A stretch of 15,763 bases of DNA from DATLYT01 sp035574455 (GTDB lineage Bacteria; Bacteroidota; Ignavibacteria; UBA10030). A program made the translations under genes and the position numbers. Below, piece by piece: positions 1-8,184 of the stretch. The stretch is from assembly GCA_035574455.1 (NCBI GenBank), contig DATLYT010000076.1:1-15763 (forward strand), in the 5' to 3' direction. The notes beneath the pieces were generated by a model. It saw nothing but the letters and a program-made list of their open reading frames with translations, had not been told where the DNA came from and did not search any database. The first letter of the stretch is position 1, and each line of letters begins with the position of its first letter.

Positions 1-2073
1 GGAACCAAGCTTGCTTATGTTGCCACGAAAGACAAAGATTACTTTACTCTGAGCTCAGTGGTTCTCTATGACGTAGCGACAAAGCAAAAGAAGCAGATTC
101 TCCGCGGTGTCCGGTCGACGCTCTCGTTTTCTCCGGACGGCCTGTATTTGTATTACTCGAAAGCAACACATGCAAATCCGTTCTGGTCGAAAGTGTACGA
201 TCTCTACCGCTACGACCTGCGAGAGGAGAAAGAAACACGGCTCACCCGCGGCGCACGGGCGATGAATCCTCAACTCTCGCGTGATGGTACGAAGCTCGTC
301 TTTGTCATCCAGCATGATGGCACCACGAACATTGCCGTTTCGGATAAAGAAGGAAAGAATATCCGACGGCTGACGAATTTCGAGAACGGCGAGCAGGTCT
401 TTACGCCCACCTGGTCTCCCGATGGGTCGGCGATAGCGTTTGGCTTCTCCCGCGGTCATCGTCAGTCGCTCGCTATGATCAGCAGCGATGGTACTAATTT
501 TCGCATCATCAAAGACGGGAGTGACTCGCGAAACCCAGCCTTTTCCCCCGGCGGAGATCTTCTTTATTATTCATCTGATGCCAGCGGAATTTTCAATATC
601 TACGAGTTAAACGTGAACAGCGGTGTCGAGCAGCAGGTGACCAATGTCGTTGGCGGAGCATTTTTGCCGGCTGTGCGGAATGACGGGTCTCTTGCCTATG
701 CACTCTACACATCAACGGGATACAAGATTGCTTTTCTCAGTCATGAAACTCGCCAAGCTCTTCCTGTCTCACAGGAGCGGGTATCTAGGGCTGAACAGAA
801 CGTGGGCAGAACGAATCAGCAAACATCAGACGGTATAAAACAAGAGCCTCAGGCGAAAAGCTATCGGAATGTGTTTACCAGCCTGTCGCTTGTTCCTATG
901 GTGCGCATCGACAACTACAATCCGCGCAATAAAGGGCTCGATGTTGTAAAGCCGGGACTGTATTTTTCATCCGTCGACGTGGTCGGTAAGTTCTCGTTGT
1001 TTGGCGGGGCGGCCTTGAATCGTAAGTTTGAACGCGATCTCTTTTTTATTCTTGAGTATCGTGACAAGGTGCCGGGGTTTTATCAGCTCGGTCTTGATCC
1101 CATCGTTTCGGCAGAGGTGTACAACATTACGCGTAAAACCAGCAACACGCTCGACCTCACACCATACTTCGTCGATACAGATATCACCTATAACCTGTTG
1201 GAGTTTGACCTCTTCTTCAAACAACGGGTACTCTCCGAGCTTTCGGAGCTTAAGTTCGGCTACACCTTCAGCCGCTACAGTGCCGATATCGGTTCATTCG
1301 TCAACCCGAATGACAAGGTGCTGTATCCCTCGTTCCGCAGTGTGTATCTGATTGCCAACACCTTCAGCGCACAATTCAGGCTTAACGATCTGTTGCCTTC
1401 AGGAGAGTCAGAGATTAACCCCGTCGGCCGGACGGTTTCGCTCCGCTACGCATTTGAGAGAAATCGGTTTAATCCGGACGGCGAGTTTGAAGTCCGGAAC
1501 GGCTTCCTCGAGCCGGTCTACCGGGATTATAACTTCCACAGGGTTGAAGCTGTGTGGAATGAACACCTTTCGCTACCAATACGCTGGCACACCCTCAGCC
1601 TCACAGTGCGGGGCGGCTCGATACTCGGCCCGACCGTGGATGATTTCTTTGACTTCTATATCGGTGGGTTTGCGGGCATGCGTGGATATCCGTTCTACGC
1701 GCTCGGAGGGAATGAATACGCGACGGCTCACCTTGCGTATCGATTTCCCATCTCGCGTTCGATTAACCTGAGAGTTCTCCAATTCTACTTCACCAAGCTT
1801 TACGGTTCTATGTTTGTCGATGGCGGGATGGCATGGAACGGCTCTGCTCCTCCGCTCAAGCAGTGGAAGGCTGATGCTGGGTTCGAGTTGCGGCTCGAGT
1901 CTTTCTCTTTCTACGTCTATCCTACCCGCTTCTTCTTTAGTGGGGCGTATGGTTTCGACCGCTTTTCACGTACCATCAATAATATCAATGTTACCTACGG
2001 ACGCGAGTGGCGGTTCTACCTCGGCGTTCTTTTCGGATTTGAATTGAGCCAGATTGGAAAGGGAATGCGATGA
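1..2073 (+). CDS. TolB-like beta-propeller fused to an Omp85/D15-type outer-membrane barrel (5'-truncated)
   Basis: The reading frame is open from base 1, so the gene begins upstream; 690 residues are visible. The first ~255 residues hold about six PD40/WD40-like propeller blades, recognisable from repeated FSPDG-type turns (FSPDG at visible residues 43-47, then LSRDG, WSPDG and FSPGG), each followed by a strand ending in LT or a similar pair. A Gln/Ser-rich linker (about bases 770-870) leads into a region rich in alternating aromatic strands. Near its end are GMRGY (visible residues 559-563), like the RGY/RGF loop motif of Omp85 barrels, then LGGNEY and FVDGG segments typical of D15/bacterial surface antigen domains. 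The propeller is probably periplasmic and the barrel sits in the outer membrane. Related proteins in this phylum can carry a peptidase-MA-like domain at the N-terminus; whether this one does is outside the window. The stop overlaps the next start (ATGA at 2070-2073), so the two are probably translationally coupled. Family assignment is by motif, not search. Confidence 0.85.
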   Translation, partial: GTKLAYVATKDKDYFTLSSVVLYDVATKQKKQILRGVRSTLSFSPDGLYLYYSKATHANPFWSKVYDLYRYDLREEKETRLTRGARAMNPQLSRDGTKLVFVIQHDGTTNIAVSDKEGKNIRRLTNFENGEQVFTPTWSPDGSAIAFGFSRGHRQSLAMISSDGTNFRIIKDGSDSRNPAFSPGGDLLYYSSDASGIFNIYELNVNSGVEQQVTNVVGGAFLPAVRNDGSLAYALYTSTGYKIAFLSHETRQALPVSQERVSRAEQNVGRTNQQTSDGIKQEPQAKSYRNVFTSLSLVPMVRIDNYNPRNKGLDVVKPGLYFSSVDVVGKFSLFGGAALNRKFERDLFFILEYRDKVPGFYQLGLDPIVSAEVYNITRKTSNTLDLTPYFVDTDITYNLLEFDLFFKQRVLSELSELKFGYTFSRYSADIGSFVNPNDKVLYPSFRSVYLIANTFSAQFRLNDLLPSGESEINPVGRTVSLRYAFERNRFNPDGEFEVRNGFLEPVYRDYNFHRVEAVWNEHLSLPIRWHTLSLTVRGGSILGPTVDDFFDFYIGGFAGMRGYPFYALGGNEYATAHLAYRFPISRSINLRVLQFYFTKLYGSMFVDGGMAWNGSAPPLKQWKADAGFELRLESFSFYVYPTRFFFSGAYGFDRFSRTINNINVTYGREWRFYLGVLFGFELSQIGKGMR

Positions 2074-2972
2074 CTACTCAACGGCTGCTGATCGTTATAG
2101 CAATTTTTCTGGCGCAAGTCGGTTATGGCCAACCGAAACAGTTCCGTAGCGAGATAGTTCTGAGTGGAAATCTTACCATAGACCTTTCCGAACAGGCGAA
2201 ACAATCGCTGCTGGCTGGAGACACAGTTGTTGTCGCGTTGGAAAGAAAGTCCGGTCTCCAAGCAGCCGCGTTTTCCATCCTGTTGCCCGGTGCGGGCGAG
2301 TACTACGTAGGCGATTACTGGAAGGCGGGTGGATTTCTTGCAGCGGAGGTTGGGCTCTGGCTCGTTTACACGGTCTATACCTCGAAGGGTAACGACCAAA
2401 CGAGCCTCTTTGAAGAATATGCGGACAAGAATTGGTCAGTTGTGAAATACGCTCAATGGATTGAGCAATACGGGCCGCAGCTCAACCCGGAGGCGCAAGG
2501 CTTGAGCGGGTTGGTCACGAGCAACGACCCGAACTTGCCGCCGTGGGATCGGGTGGATTGGGTGCGCTTGAATAGAGCGGAGATGGAAATTGGAAAGAAG
2601 ACCGGGACGTTTTTTTCACACCAGTTGCCTCGTAGGCCGGAACAACAATACTATGAGCTGATTGGCAAATACGGTCAATACAATCCCGGTTGGGCGGATG
2701 CGAATGTCGATGCGAGCAATTTCCATTCCGCTCTCACGAAGATGTTTCTGGATTATTCGCAGATGCGGGGAGAGGCGAATAATTTCTACAACATTGCCGG
2801 TACGGCCGCGAAACTCGTCGTGTTGAACCACGTCCTCAGTGCTCTCGATGCTGCGTGGAGTGCGGCAATGCACAACAGGTCGCTAACAGTGAAAGCTCAC
2901 GTTCAGCCCGTACAACGTCCGTTTGGGATCGTGGAGTTTGTGCCGACGGCGCGGGTGAGTCTTGAGTTTTGA
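2070..2972 (+). CDS. Secreted/membrane protein resembling the DUF5683 group
   Basis: 300 residues starting at the ATG that overlaps the upstream stop by 4 bp. Residues 1-20 form a signal peptide (hydrophobic LLIVIAIFLA, then GYG before QPK). Residues 68-103 read as a membrane-inserting segment with LLPGAGEYYVGDYWKAG followed by a hydrophobic stretch. The order 'PGxGxxY, short linker, WKA' is typical of small DUF5683-like proteins of Bacteroidota. Near the C-terminus, AAKLVVLNHVLSALDAAWSA (about residues 246-265) gives a second hydrophobic helix with the NHxxSAxDA pattern that I associate with the same group. No catalytic motif is visible and the molecular function is unknown. The tight overlap with the propeller-barrel gene suggests a joint envelope role. 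The existence of the gene is secure; the family label is tentative. Confidence 0.8.
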   Translation: MTTQRLLIVIAIFLAQVGYGQPKQFRSEIVLSGNLTIDLSEQAKQSLLAGDTVVVALERKSGLQAAAFSILLPGAGEYYVGDYWKAGGFLAAEVGLWLVYTVYTSKGNDQTSLFEEYADKNWSVVKYAQWIEQYGPQLNPEAQGLSGLVTSNDPNLPPWDRVDWVRLNRAEMEIGKKTGTFFSHQLPRRPEQQYYELIGKYGQYNPGWADANVDASNFHSALTKMFLDYSQMRGEANNFYNIAGTAAKLVVLNHVLSALDAAWSAAMHNRSLTVKAHVQPVQRPFGIVEFVPTARVSLEF

Positions 2973-2976
2973 AGCG

Positions 2977-3012
2977 TCAGGCAGGTCAAACCTTCTCTTT
3001 TCGCCTGCCTGA
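2977..3012. terminator. Inverted repeat between convergent genes, possible bidirectional terminator
   Basis: TCAGGCAGG (2977-2985) and CCTGCCTGA (3004-3012) are a perfect 9-bp inverted repeat around an 18-nt loop. It fills the 46-bp space between a plus-strand stop (2972) and a minus-strand stop (3019), the usual place for a shared terminator. Neither side has a proper T-tract, so intrinsic termination would be weak. Confidence 0.4.
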
Positions 3013-3018
3013 GTGTCA

Positions 3019-4581
3019 TCAGAACTCTATTACTCCAAATATCCAATTCGCCACGACCACCAAAATTCCCACGGTAAACAGCCAGCCGAGAATATCCAGC
3101 CAGAATCCCGCTCGAATCATCTGACTGATTCGCACATAGCCGGTGGAATAGACGAGGGCATTTGGGGGAGTTGCCACGGGCAGCATGAACGCCATCGACG
3201 CAGCTAACGCCGCCGCAACGGCAAGGGCGATTGGATTGTTGCCCGTTTGAAGAGCAATCGAGATCACGATGGGTATCATCATCGACGTGACGGCCGTGTT
3301 GGAGGTAACTTCTGTGAGGAAGTCGACAAGGAAGACGATGATGAACATCATCACGAGCACGGAAGGGGTGCCGAAAAAGCCGACGAAGGATTGAGCAATC
3401 CAGGTCGCCAAGCCGGTTTTGAACATCGCCTCGGAGAGCGCGATGCCTCCGCCAAAGAGCAGCAGGGTTCCCCAATCAACAAACTTCGTGTCACGCCAAT
3501 CCAAGAGAAATTCTCCAGCACGAAAATTTGTAGGAATGAAAAATGTTAAGACCCCAGCAAAGAGACCAATCCAGTATTCATCGATCCACGAAAGATGATC
3601 CATCATCGGAGCGGGGAGCAGCAAGTTCCAGAACGGATTGCTCACCCACAATACAACCGCGAGCGCAAAAACCAGGAGCGTGCCGCGTTCGCCACGACTG
3701 AGAGACCCAAGTTTCTGTCGTTCTTCGAGAAGCCGTTCTTTCCCGCCGGGAATTGAGCGAACTTCAGGCGGATAGATGTTCAGCAGAAGGAGCCATGCAA
3801 TTGGCAGAAAACCGATAATGTACGGCACGCCGAACTTCATCCAATCCAGGAAAGTAATGCGATAGTAGGCGGGGTCGTTCGCGAACGTCGAGTTGAGAAT
3901 ACCGAGCGCAATCCCGTTGGGCGGTGTGCCGATGATGGTGCCGATACCGCCGATGGAAGCCGACCAGGCAATTCCAAGCATCATGGCCGTGCCGAAGCGA
4001 GATTCCCCCGGTTTTGCGTCAAGATAGGAGAGGACGCCTAATCCAAGCGGTAACATCATAGCTGCGGTAGCTGTATTGGAGATCCACATCGACAGGAACG
4101 CGCTGACGGCCATGAGGCCGAGAAGGGTTGTTCTTGTATCATTGGCGATCGTGCCGCGTGTGAGGAGCCAGAGTGTAAAGCGGCGGTCGAGCTTCCACTT
4201 TTGCATCGCTGCCGCAATGAGAAATCCGCCTAAGAAGAGATAGATGACGGGACTGGCGTAGCTTGCTAATACGTTTTTATGCGTAAACTCGAAAACGGAT
4301 TTTCCCTGTACTCCCACAAGGTGAAACAGCGGCAGAATGATTGCCGGGAGTAATGCCGTTGCAGGCAGAGGCACTGCCTCTGTCACCCACCACGATACCA
4401 TGAGCAGGAGCAGGGCAAGGACAATTTGCATCGAGCGAGCAAGAAGAGCGGGATGAAGAGCAATGTTGTTGTGAGCGATGACTCCTTCAGCTGCTTGCAG
4501 GAACACGTCAAACGTGGGAAGGAGCGCAATCAGGAAAAAGAGGAGAAGGCCGAGGAGAAATCCGGTCGTTTTGGCTGTCAT
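3019..4581 (-). CDS. SLC13/DASS family sodium-coupled dicarboxylate/anion permease
   Basis: 520 residues from the ATG at 4581. An in-frame TTG at 4614 would add 11 residues (ACPLKHDATL and flanks) that look unlike a membrane-protein N-terminus, so I prefer the ATG; neither start has a good ribosome binding site. The protein is almost entirely hydrophobic helices. It carries the two diagnostic repeats of the divalent anion:Na+ symporter fold: SNT at 168-170 (WISNTATAAMM) and SNT at 427-429 (TEVTSNTAVTSMM). Each is followed by a TPPN element (GTPPN 218-222; ATPPN 470-474), and TEAVPLP occurs near residue 67. In SdcS/VcINDY-type proteins these SNT loops bind Na+ and the carboxylate. Substrate is probably a C4-dicarboxylate such as succinate, fumarate or malate; sulfate or phosphate cannot be excluded. 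It is a single gene, convergent with region 1 and divergent from uvrA. Confidence 0.93.
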   Translation of the reverse strand: MTAKTTGFLLGLLLFFLIALLPTFDVFLQAAEGVIAHNNIALHPALLARSMQIVLALLLLMVSWWVTEAVPLPATALLPAIILPLFHLVGVQGKSVFEFTHKNVLASYASPVIYLFLGGFLIAAAMQKWKLDRRFTLWLLTRGTIANDTRTTLLGLMAVSAFLSMWISNTATAAMMLPLGLGVLSYLDAKPGESRFGTAMMLGIAWSASIGGIGTIIGTPPNGIALGILNSTFANDPAYYRITFLDWMKFGVPYIIGFLPIAWLLLLNIYPPEVRSIPGGKERLLEERQKLGSLSRGERGTLLVFALAVVLWVSNPFWNLLLPAPMMDHLSWIDEYWIGLFAGVLTFFIPTNFRAGEFLLDWRDTKFVDWGTLLLFGGGIALSEAMFKTGLATWIAQSFVGFFGTPSVLVMMFIIVFLVDFLTEVTSNTAVTSMMIPIVISIALQTGNNPIALAVAAALAASMAFMLPVATPPNALVYSTGYVRISQMIRAGFWLDILGWLFTVGILVVVANWIFGVIEF

Positions 4582-4642
4582 AAGCGTAGCATCGTGCTTA
4601 AGAGGGCAAGCCAATATAGCAAAGTTTCTAAATCCTCACGAG

Positions 4643-4693
4643 AAAAAAATTCAAAAAAATCGTATTGATTTTCCAAGCACCGTGAGGTAAGTT
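4643..4693 (+). promoter_or_regulatory. Candidate uvrA promoter with phased A-tracts
   Basis: Seen: two runs of seven A (4643-4649 and 4653-4659), exactly 10 bp apart, then TTGATT (4665-4670), 17 bp, and TAAGTT (4688-4693). The spacing fits a sigma-70 type promoter, and TTG with TAnnTT also resembles the Bacteroidota -33/-7 pattern. The A-tracts sit where an UP element would lie and are spaced to bend DNA. A start at about 4700 would almost coincide with the uvrA ATG at 4702. No transcription data support this. Confidence 0.4.
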
Positions 4694-4701
4694 ACTTCTC
4701 T

Positions 4702-7578
4702 ATGAAGCACGGGAAAAGTGGCAAGAACGTCGACAGGCAACAAGCTTCGGAGCGGATGGGATTGGCAGAGCCTGCTGCTTCCACCATATCTGCAAACGGG
4801 AAGAAGTTGAGGGACATCGTCATTCGTGGTGCCCGCGTCCACAACCTCAAAAACATCAGTCTGACACTTCCCCGCAACAAACTTATCGTGATAACGGGTG
4901 TGAGCGGCTCGGGCAAATCCAGCCTTGCGTTCGATACGATCTATGCTGAAGGACAACGCCGGTATGTCGAAAGTCTTTCATCCTACGCCCGGCAATTCTT
5001 GGAACGGATGGACAAGCCGGACGTCGATTTCATTCAAGGCATTAGTCCTGCTATTGCCATCGAGCAACGGACGCCGTCTCGGAACCCTCGTTCGACCGTC
5101 GCGACGACCACGGAGGTCTATGATTATCTTCGACTGCTCTTCGGACGGGTCGGGAAAACGTACTGCGGCATGTGTGGGAGTCTCGTCCGTCGCAGCAGCG
5201 TTGCTGATGTTGTTGACCGTTTGAAACAAGAAGACGATGGGTCGAAGTTCTATGTGATGTTCCCGCTGCATGACCATCCCGGTCGCAGCGTCAAGGAAGA
5301 ATTGCAAGCGCTCAAGAAGCGTGGGTTTTTCCGGATTGTCGTGAACGGAGAGGTGATTGACCTGAACGAGCAGGAATTCAAAGGGAAAGACAAGAAAGCG
5401 ATCCATGTTCTTGTTGACCGCCTTGTGTTACGCAAGGAGGACAGGGATGTCGAGACGCGGTTGGCGGATTCCGTTGAGACGGCTTTTATGGAAGGGGACG
5501 GGTATGCTCTGATCTACAATCTCGACTCAAAACACACACTTCGCTTCACCCAACATTATGAATGTTCCAACGACGGTTTGCGCTACGAAGACCCCGACCC
5601 GCGAATGTTTTCGTTTAACAATCCGGTCGGCGCCTGCCCACAGTGCCAGGGCTTCGGACGCTCGGTCGGTATTGACATGTCGCTCGTCGTGCCCGATCCG
5701 AATAAAACAATTCAGCAGGGCGCCATTCAGCCTTGGACATTTCCCCGGTGGAGAGAGAATCTGGTAGATTTGTTGAGAATAGCGAAGAAGGCCGGCATCC
5801 CGACCGACGTTCCTTTCAAGAAACTCACCGAAGAACAGCTTCACATCATCTTGCACGGGTACGACGGCTTCGATGGTATTTATAAGTTTTTCGAATTCAT
5901 CGAGCGAAAGTCCTACAAAATCCACTACCGCGTTTTTCTGAGCCGATATCGTGGTTACACGACGTGCACGGCCTGTGGCGGTTCCCGGTTACGACCGGAG
6001 GCGCTCTACATCAAGGTAGGAGGAAAGACCATTCACGACGTCGTGCGCATGACCATTGCAGAAGCGAATGCGTTTTTCCAGAACCTGAAGCTTCCTTCCT
6101 ATGAAATGAGTGTCGCGCGCAGAATTCTCGAAGAGCTGAAAAAGCGGCTGAAATTCCTGAACGACGTTGGCATTGGCTACATTACGTTAGACCGTCTGAC
6201 GATGACGCTTTCCGGAGGTGAATACCAGCGCATCAATCTGGCAACTTCGCTTGGGTCGTCGCTCGTTGGGTCGCTGTATGTTTTGGACGAGCCGAGCATT
6301 GGTTTGCACCCGCGCGATGGAGATCGGTTGGTGAACATCCTGAAGTCTCTACGCGACTTGGGCAACACGGTTCTCGTCGTCGAGCATGATGACGGGATGA
6401 TCCGCTCCGCCGATGTCGTCGTGGATATGGGTCCTCGTGCAGGCGAAGAGGGTGGCGAGGTGATTTTCAACGGGTCGGTCAACGAGCTTCTCAAACATCC
6501 CGATTCTCTCACCGGAAAATATCTGAGCGGCAAGCTTGCGATTCCCACACCCAAGAAACGACGCAAGGACACCGAGCGGTCCATCTTTATTCGCGGGGCG
6601 GCTGAGCACAATCTCAAGAATCTCAACGTTCGCATACCGCTGAATATGTTTGTCTGCGTTACGGGAGTGAGTGGTTCAGGGAAGAGTACGCTCGTCCATG
6701 ATATTCTCTGTGCCGGAATTCAAAAAGAGAAGCAAGGCTATGAAGGCCATGTGGGAAGGTATGAAGCGATAGAAGGTATTGAACAGATCGCTCAGGTAGA
6801 GATGGTTGATCAATCGCCCATCGGTCGGTCGCCTCGGTCGAATCCCATAACGTATATCAAGGCATTCGACCTGATCAGAGATCTGCTTGCGAATGTTCCG
6901 GCAGCGCGGATTCGGGGATTCAAGCCCGGCTATTTTTCCTTCAACGTGCCGGGTGGACGATGCGAAGTGTGCGAAGGCGACGGTGTGCAGAAGATCGAGA
7001 TGCAATTTCTGGCTGATTTGTATCTGACGTGTGAGGCGTGTAAGGGGAAAAGATTCAAACAAGAAGTTTTGGAGATACGGTATCGTGGTAAAAACGTTGA
7101 CGATATTCTTCACATGACCGTCAATGAGGCGATACAGTTTTTTGGGCAAACGGCGGACGGGAAACGTGTGGCAAAGCGTCTCCAGGTGCTGGATGATGTT
7201 GGGTTAGGATATCTTCGGCTGGGGCAATCGGCAACTGCGCTTTCAGGCGGTGAAGCGCAAAGGTTAAAGCTAGCAAACCATTTGACGGCGTCCGACACAG
7301 GTGGCCATACGCTCTTTATTTTTGACGAACCGACGACAGGCTTACATTTTGACGATATTGCGAAGCTCCTGAAGTGCTTTAGCGCACTTCTTGAGGCAGG
7401 TCATTCAATCGTTGTGATTGAGCACAACATGAATGTCATCAAATGTGCCGATCTTATTATTGACTTAGGACCGGAGGGAGGTAGCAATGGTGGAGAGATC
7501 ATTGCGGTTGGTACTCCGGAAGAGATTGCCCGGAACGAGCGATCGTATACGGGAAAATACCTGAAACACTATCTGTAA
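4702..7578 (+). CDS. uvrA: Excinuclease ABC subunit A (UvrA)
   Basis: 958 residues, near the usual ~940, with about 35 extra N-terminal residues before the conserved IRGARVHNLK. UvrA dimers scan DNA for bulky lesions and load UvrB in nucleotide excision repair. Both ABC modules are complete: Walker A GVSGSGKS at 66-73 and 655-662, signatures LSGGEYQR (503-510) and LSGGEAQR (847-854), each followed by a DEP-containing Walker B (LDEPSIGLH, FDEPTTGLH) and an EH switch. The C-terminal zinc site is intact (C754, C757, C777, C780). The first zinc site is not: it reads C288-S-N-D291 and C312-P-Q-C315, so Asp replaces the second cysteine. A CTACGGSRL element follows. A weak GAGG (4684-4687) lies 14 nt before the ATG; a later ATG at 4756 is possible but has GGAG only 3 nt away. 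The gene ends 21 bp before a barrel gene, probably one transcript. It may be a lineage-specific UvrA form or a second UvrA copy. Confidence 0.97.
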   Translation: MKHGKSGKNVDRQQASERMGLAEPAASTISANGKKLRDIVIRGARVHNLKNISLTLPRNKLIVITGVSGSGKSSLAFDTIYAEGQRRYVESLSSYARQFLERMDKPDVDFIQGISPAIAIEQRTPSRNPRSTVATTTEVYDYLRLLFGRVGKTYCGMCGSLVRRSSVADVVDRLKQEDDGSKFYVMFPLHDHPGRSVKEELQALKKRGFFRIVVNGEVIDLNEQEFKGKDKKAIHVLVDRLVLRKEDRDVETRLADSVETAFMEGDGYALIYNLDSKHTLRFTQHYECSNDGLRYEDPDPRMFSFNNPVGACPQCQGFGRSVGIDMSLVVPDPNKTIQQGAIQPWTFPRWRENLVDLLRIAKKAGIPTDVPFKKLTEEQLHIILHGYDGFDGIYKFFEFIERKSYKIHYRVFLSRYRGYTTCTACGGSRLRPEALYIKVGGKTIHDVVRMTIAEANAFFQNLKLPSYEMSVARRILEELKKRLKFLNDVGIGYITLDRLTMTLSGGEYQRINLATSLGSSLVGSLYVLDEPSIGLHPRDGDRLVNILKSLRDLGNTVLVVEHDDGMIRSADVVVDMGPRAGEEGGEVIFNGSVNELLKHPDSLTGKYLSGKLAIPTPKKRRKDTERSIFIRGAAEHNLKNLNVRIPLNMFVCVTGVSGSGKSTLVHDILCAGIQKEKQGYEGHVGRYEAIEGIEQIAQVEMVDQSPIGRSPRSNPITYIKAFDLIRDLLANVPAARIRGFKPGYFSFNVPGGRCEVCEGDGVQKIEMQFLADLYLTCEACKGKRFKQEVLEIRYRGKNVDDILHMTVNEAIQFFGQTADGKRVAKRLQVLDDVGLGYLRLGQSATALSGGEAQRLKLANHLTASDTGGHTLFIFDEPTTGLHFDDIAKLLKCFSALLEAGHSIVVIEHNMNVIKCADLIIDLGPEGGSNGGEIIAVGTPEEIARNERSYTGKYLKHYL

Positions 7579-7599
7579 ACCATCTGCAAGGAGGGAATA

Positions 7600-8055
7600 A
7601 TGAGGAAACTTATTTTGGCGCTGATCGTGCTGCTGGCGGGGCAAAGCTTGGAAGCACAACAGAAGAAGTTGGGGATCGGTATTGTCTTGGGTGCGCCGAC
7701 GGGTTTTTCCTTTAAGCATTGGAATACGCCCACGTATGCCATCCAGGGAGCCATCGGGGGTGGATTTGGTGGAATTACGGTCGGGGCAGATTTTACGTTC
7801 CATACGAACGCGTTCAATAACACTCGATTGCCGTTCTACTATGGACCGGGTCTGTTTTTTGGTTCGGCGGGTTTCGGTGGTCCGCGCTACAACCGTGGAG
7901 ACCTGGCGCTCGGTGGAAGGTTTATTTTTGGAGTCGATTACCTCTTCCCCGACCATCCGTTTGATCTCGCGTTCGAGTTGGGTCCAGCATTGCTCTTAAC
8001 GCCGGTTGTGGGAATGGGAATTGAAGTGGGACTTGCGTTCCGCTTTTATCCGTGA
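7600..8055 (+). CDS. Small secreted outer-membrane beta-barrel-like protein
   Basis: 151 residues. Residues 1-19 are a signal peptide (RK, then LILALIVLLAG, ending SLEAQ). The mature part is glycine- and aromatic-rich with alternating strands (IGIVLGAPTGFSF, GGITVGADFTF, YYGPGLFFG, LALGGRFIFGVDYLF, FDLAFELGPALLL) and ends in a strand closing with FRFYP. This matches a small eight-stranded-type barrel with an aromatic C-terminal strand. The ribosome binding site is strong: AAGGAGGG at 7588-7595, with GGAGG 5 nt before the ATG. It sits 21 bp after uvrA and is followed by a terminator hairpin, so it is probably the last gene of that transcript. No specific function can be assigned. Confidence 0.82.
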   Translation: MRKLILALIVLLAGQSLEAQQKKLGIGIVLGAPTGFSFKHWNTPTYAIQGAIGGGFGGITVGADFTFHTNAFNNTRLPFYYGPGLFFGSAGFGGPRYNRGDLALGGRFIFGVDYLFPDHPFDLAFELGPALLLTPVVGMGIEVGLAFRFYP

Positions 8056-8113
8056 GGCCTGTGACTGGAGTCACGGTGTGCGGGAAGGGCTTCGCGTATC
8101 TTGCACACAGATT

Positions 8114-8183
8114 CCTGAAGCGCTTTGTCAGGACATGGAGCTAAGGGGAGGCTCTATGATTCTCGAAGCGCTTCAGGTTTTTT
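8114..8183 (+). terminator. Long Rho-independent terminator after the uvrA-barrel transcript
   Basis: CCTGAAGCGCTT (8114-8125) pairs perfectly with AAGCGCTTCAGG (8166-8177). Two more pairs extend it inward (TG/CG, one G-U), and an inner helix joins ATGGAGC (8135-8141) to GCTCTAT (8151-8157) with one G-U. TTTTTT follows at 8178-8183 on the plus strand only. The hairpin is 64 nt long and ends directly at the stop codon of the convergent minus-strand gene (8185). Each arm contains the 8-bp palindrome AAGCGCTT. The minus strand lacks a T-tract. Confidence 0.8.
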
Positions 8184-8184
8184 G

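Noticed and set aside
3247..3549. A 100-codon plus-strand open frame rich in His, Asp and Glu inside the permease gene
   Set aside because: It lies antisense to conserved SLC13 motifs, and its odd composition follows from complementing hydrophobic codons. No ribosome binding site.
5527..5925. A 132-codon minus-strand open frame inside uvrA
   Set aside because: Antisense to a conserved UvrA region; no recognisable domain, and several similar shadow frames occur along uvrA.
8061..8074. Short palindrome GTGACTGGAGTCAC after the small barrel gene
   Set aside because: Six-base arms with a 2-nt centre and no T-tract. The nearby long hairpin explains termination better.
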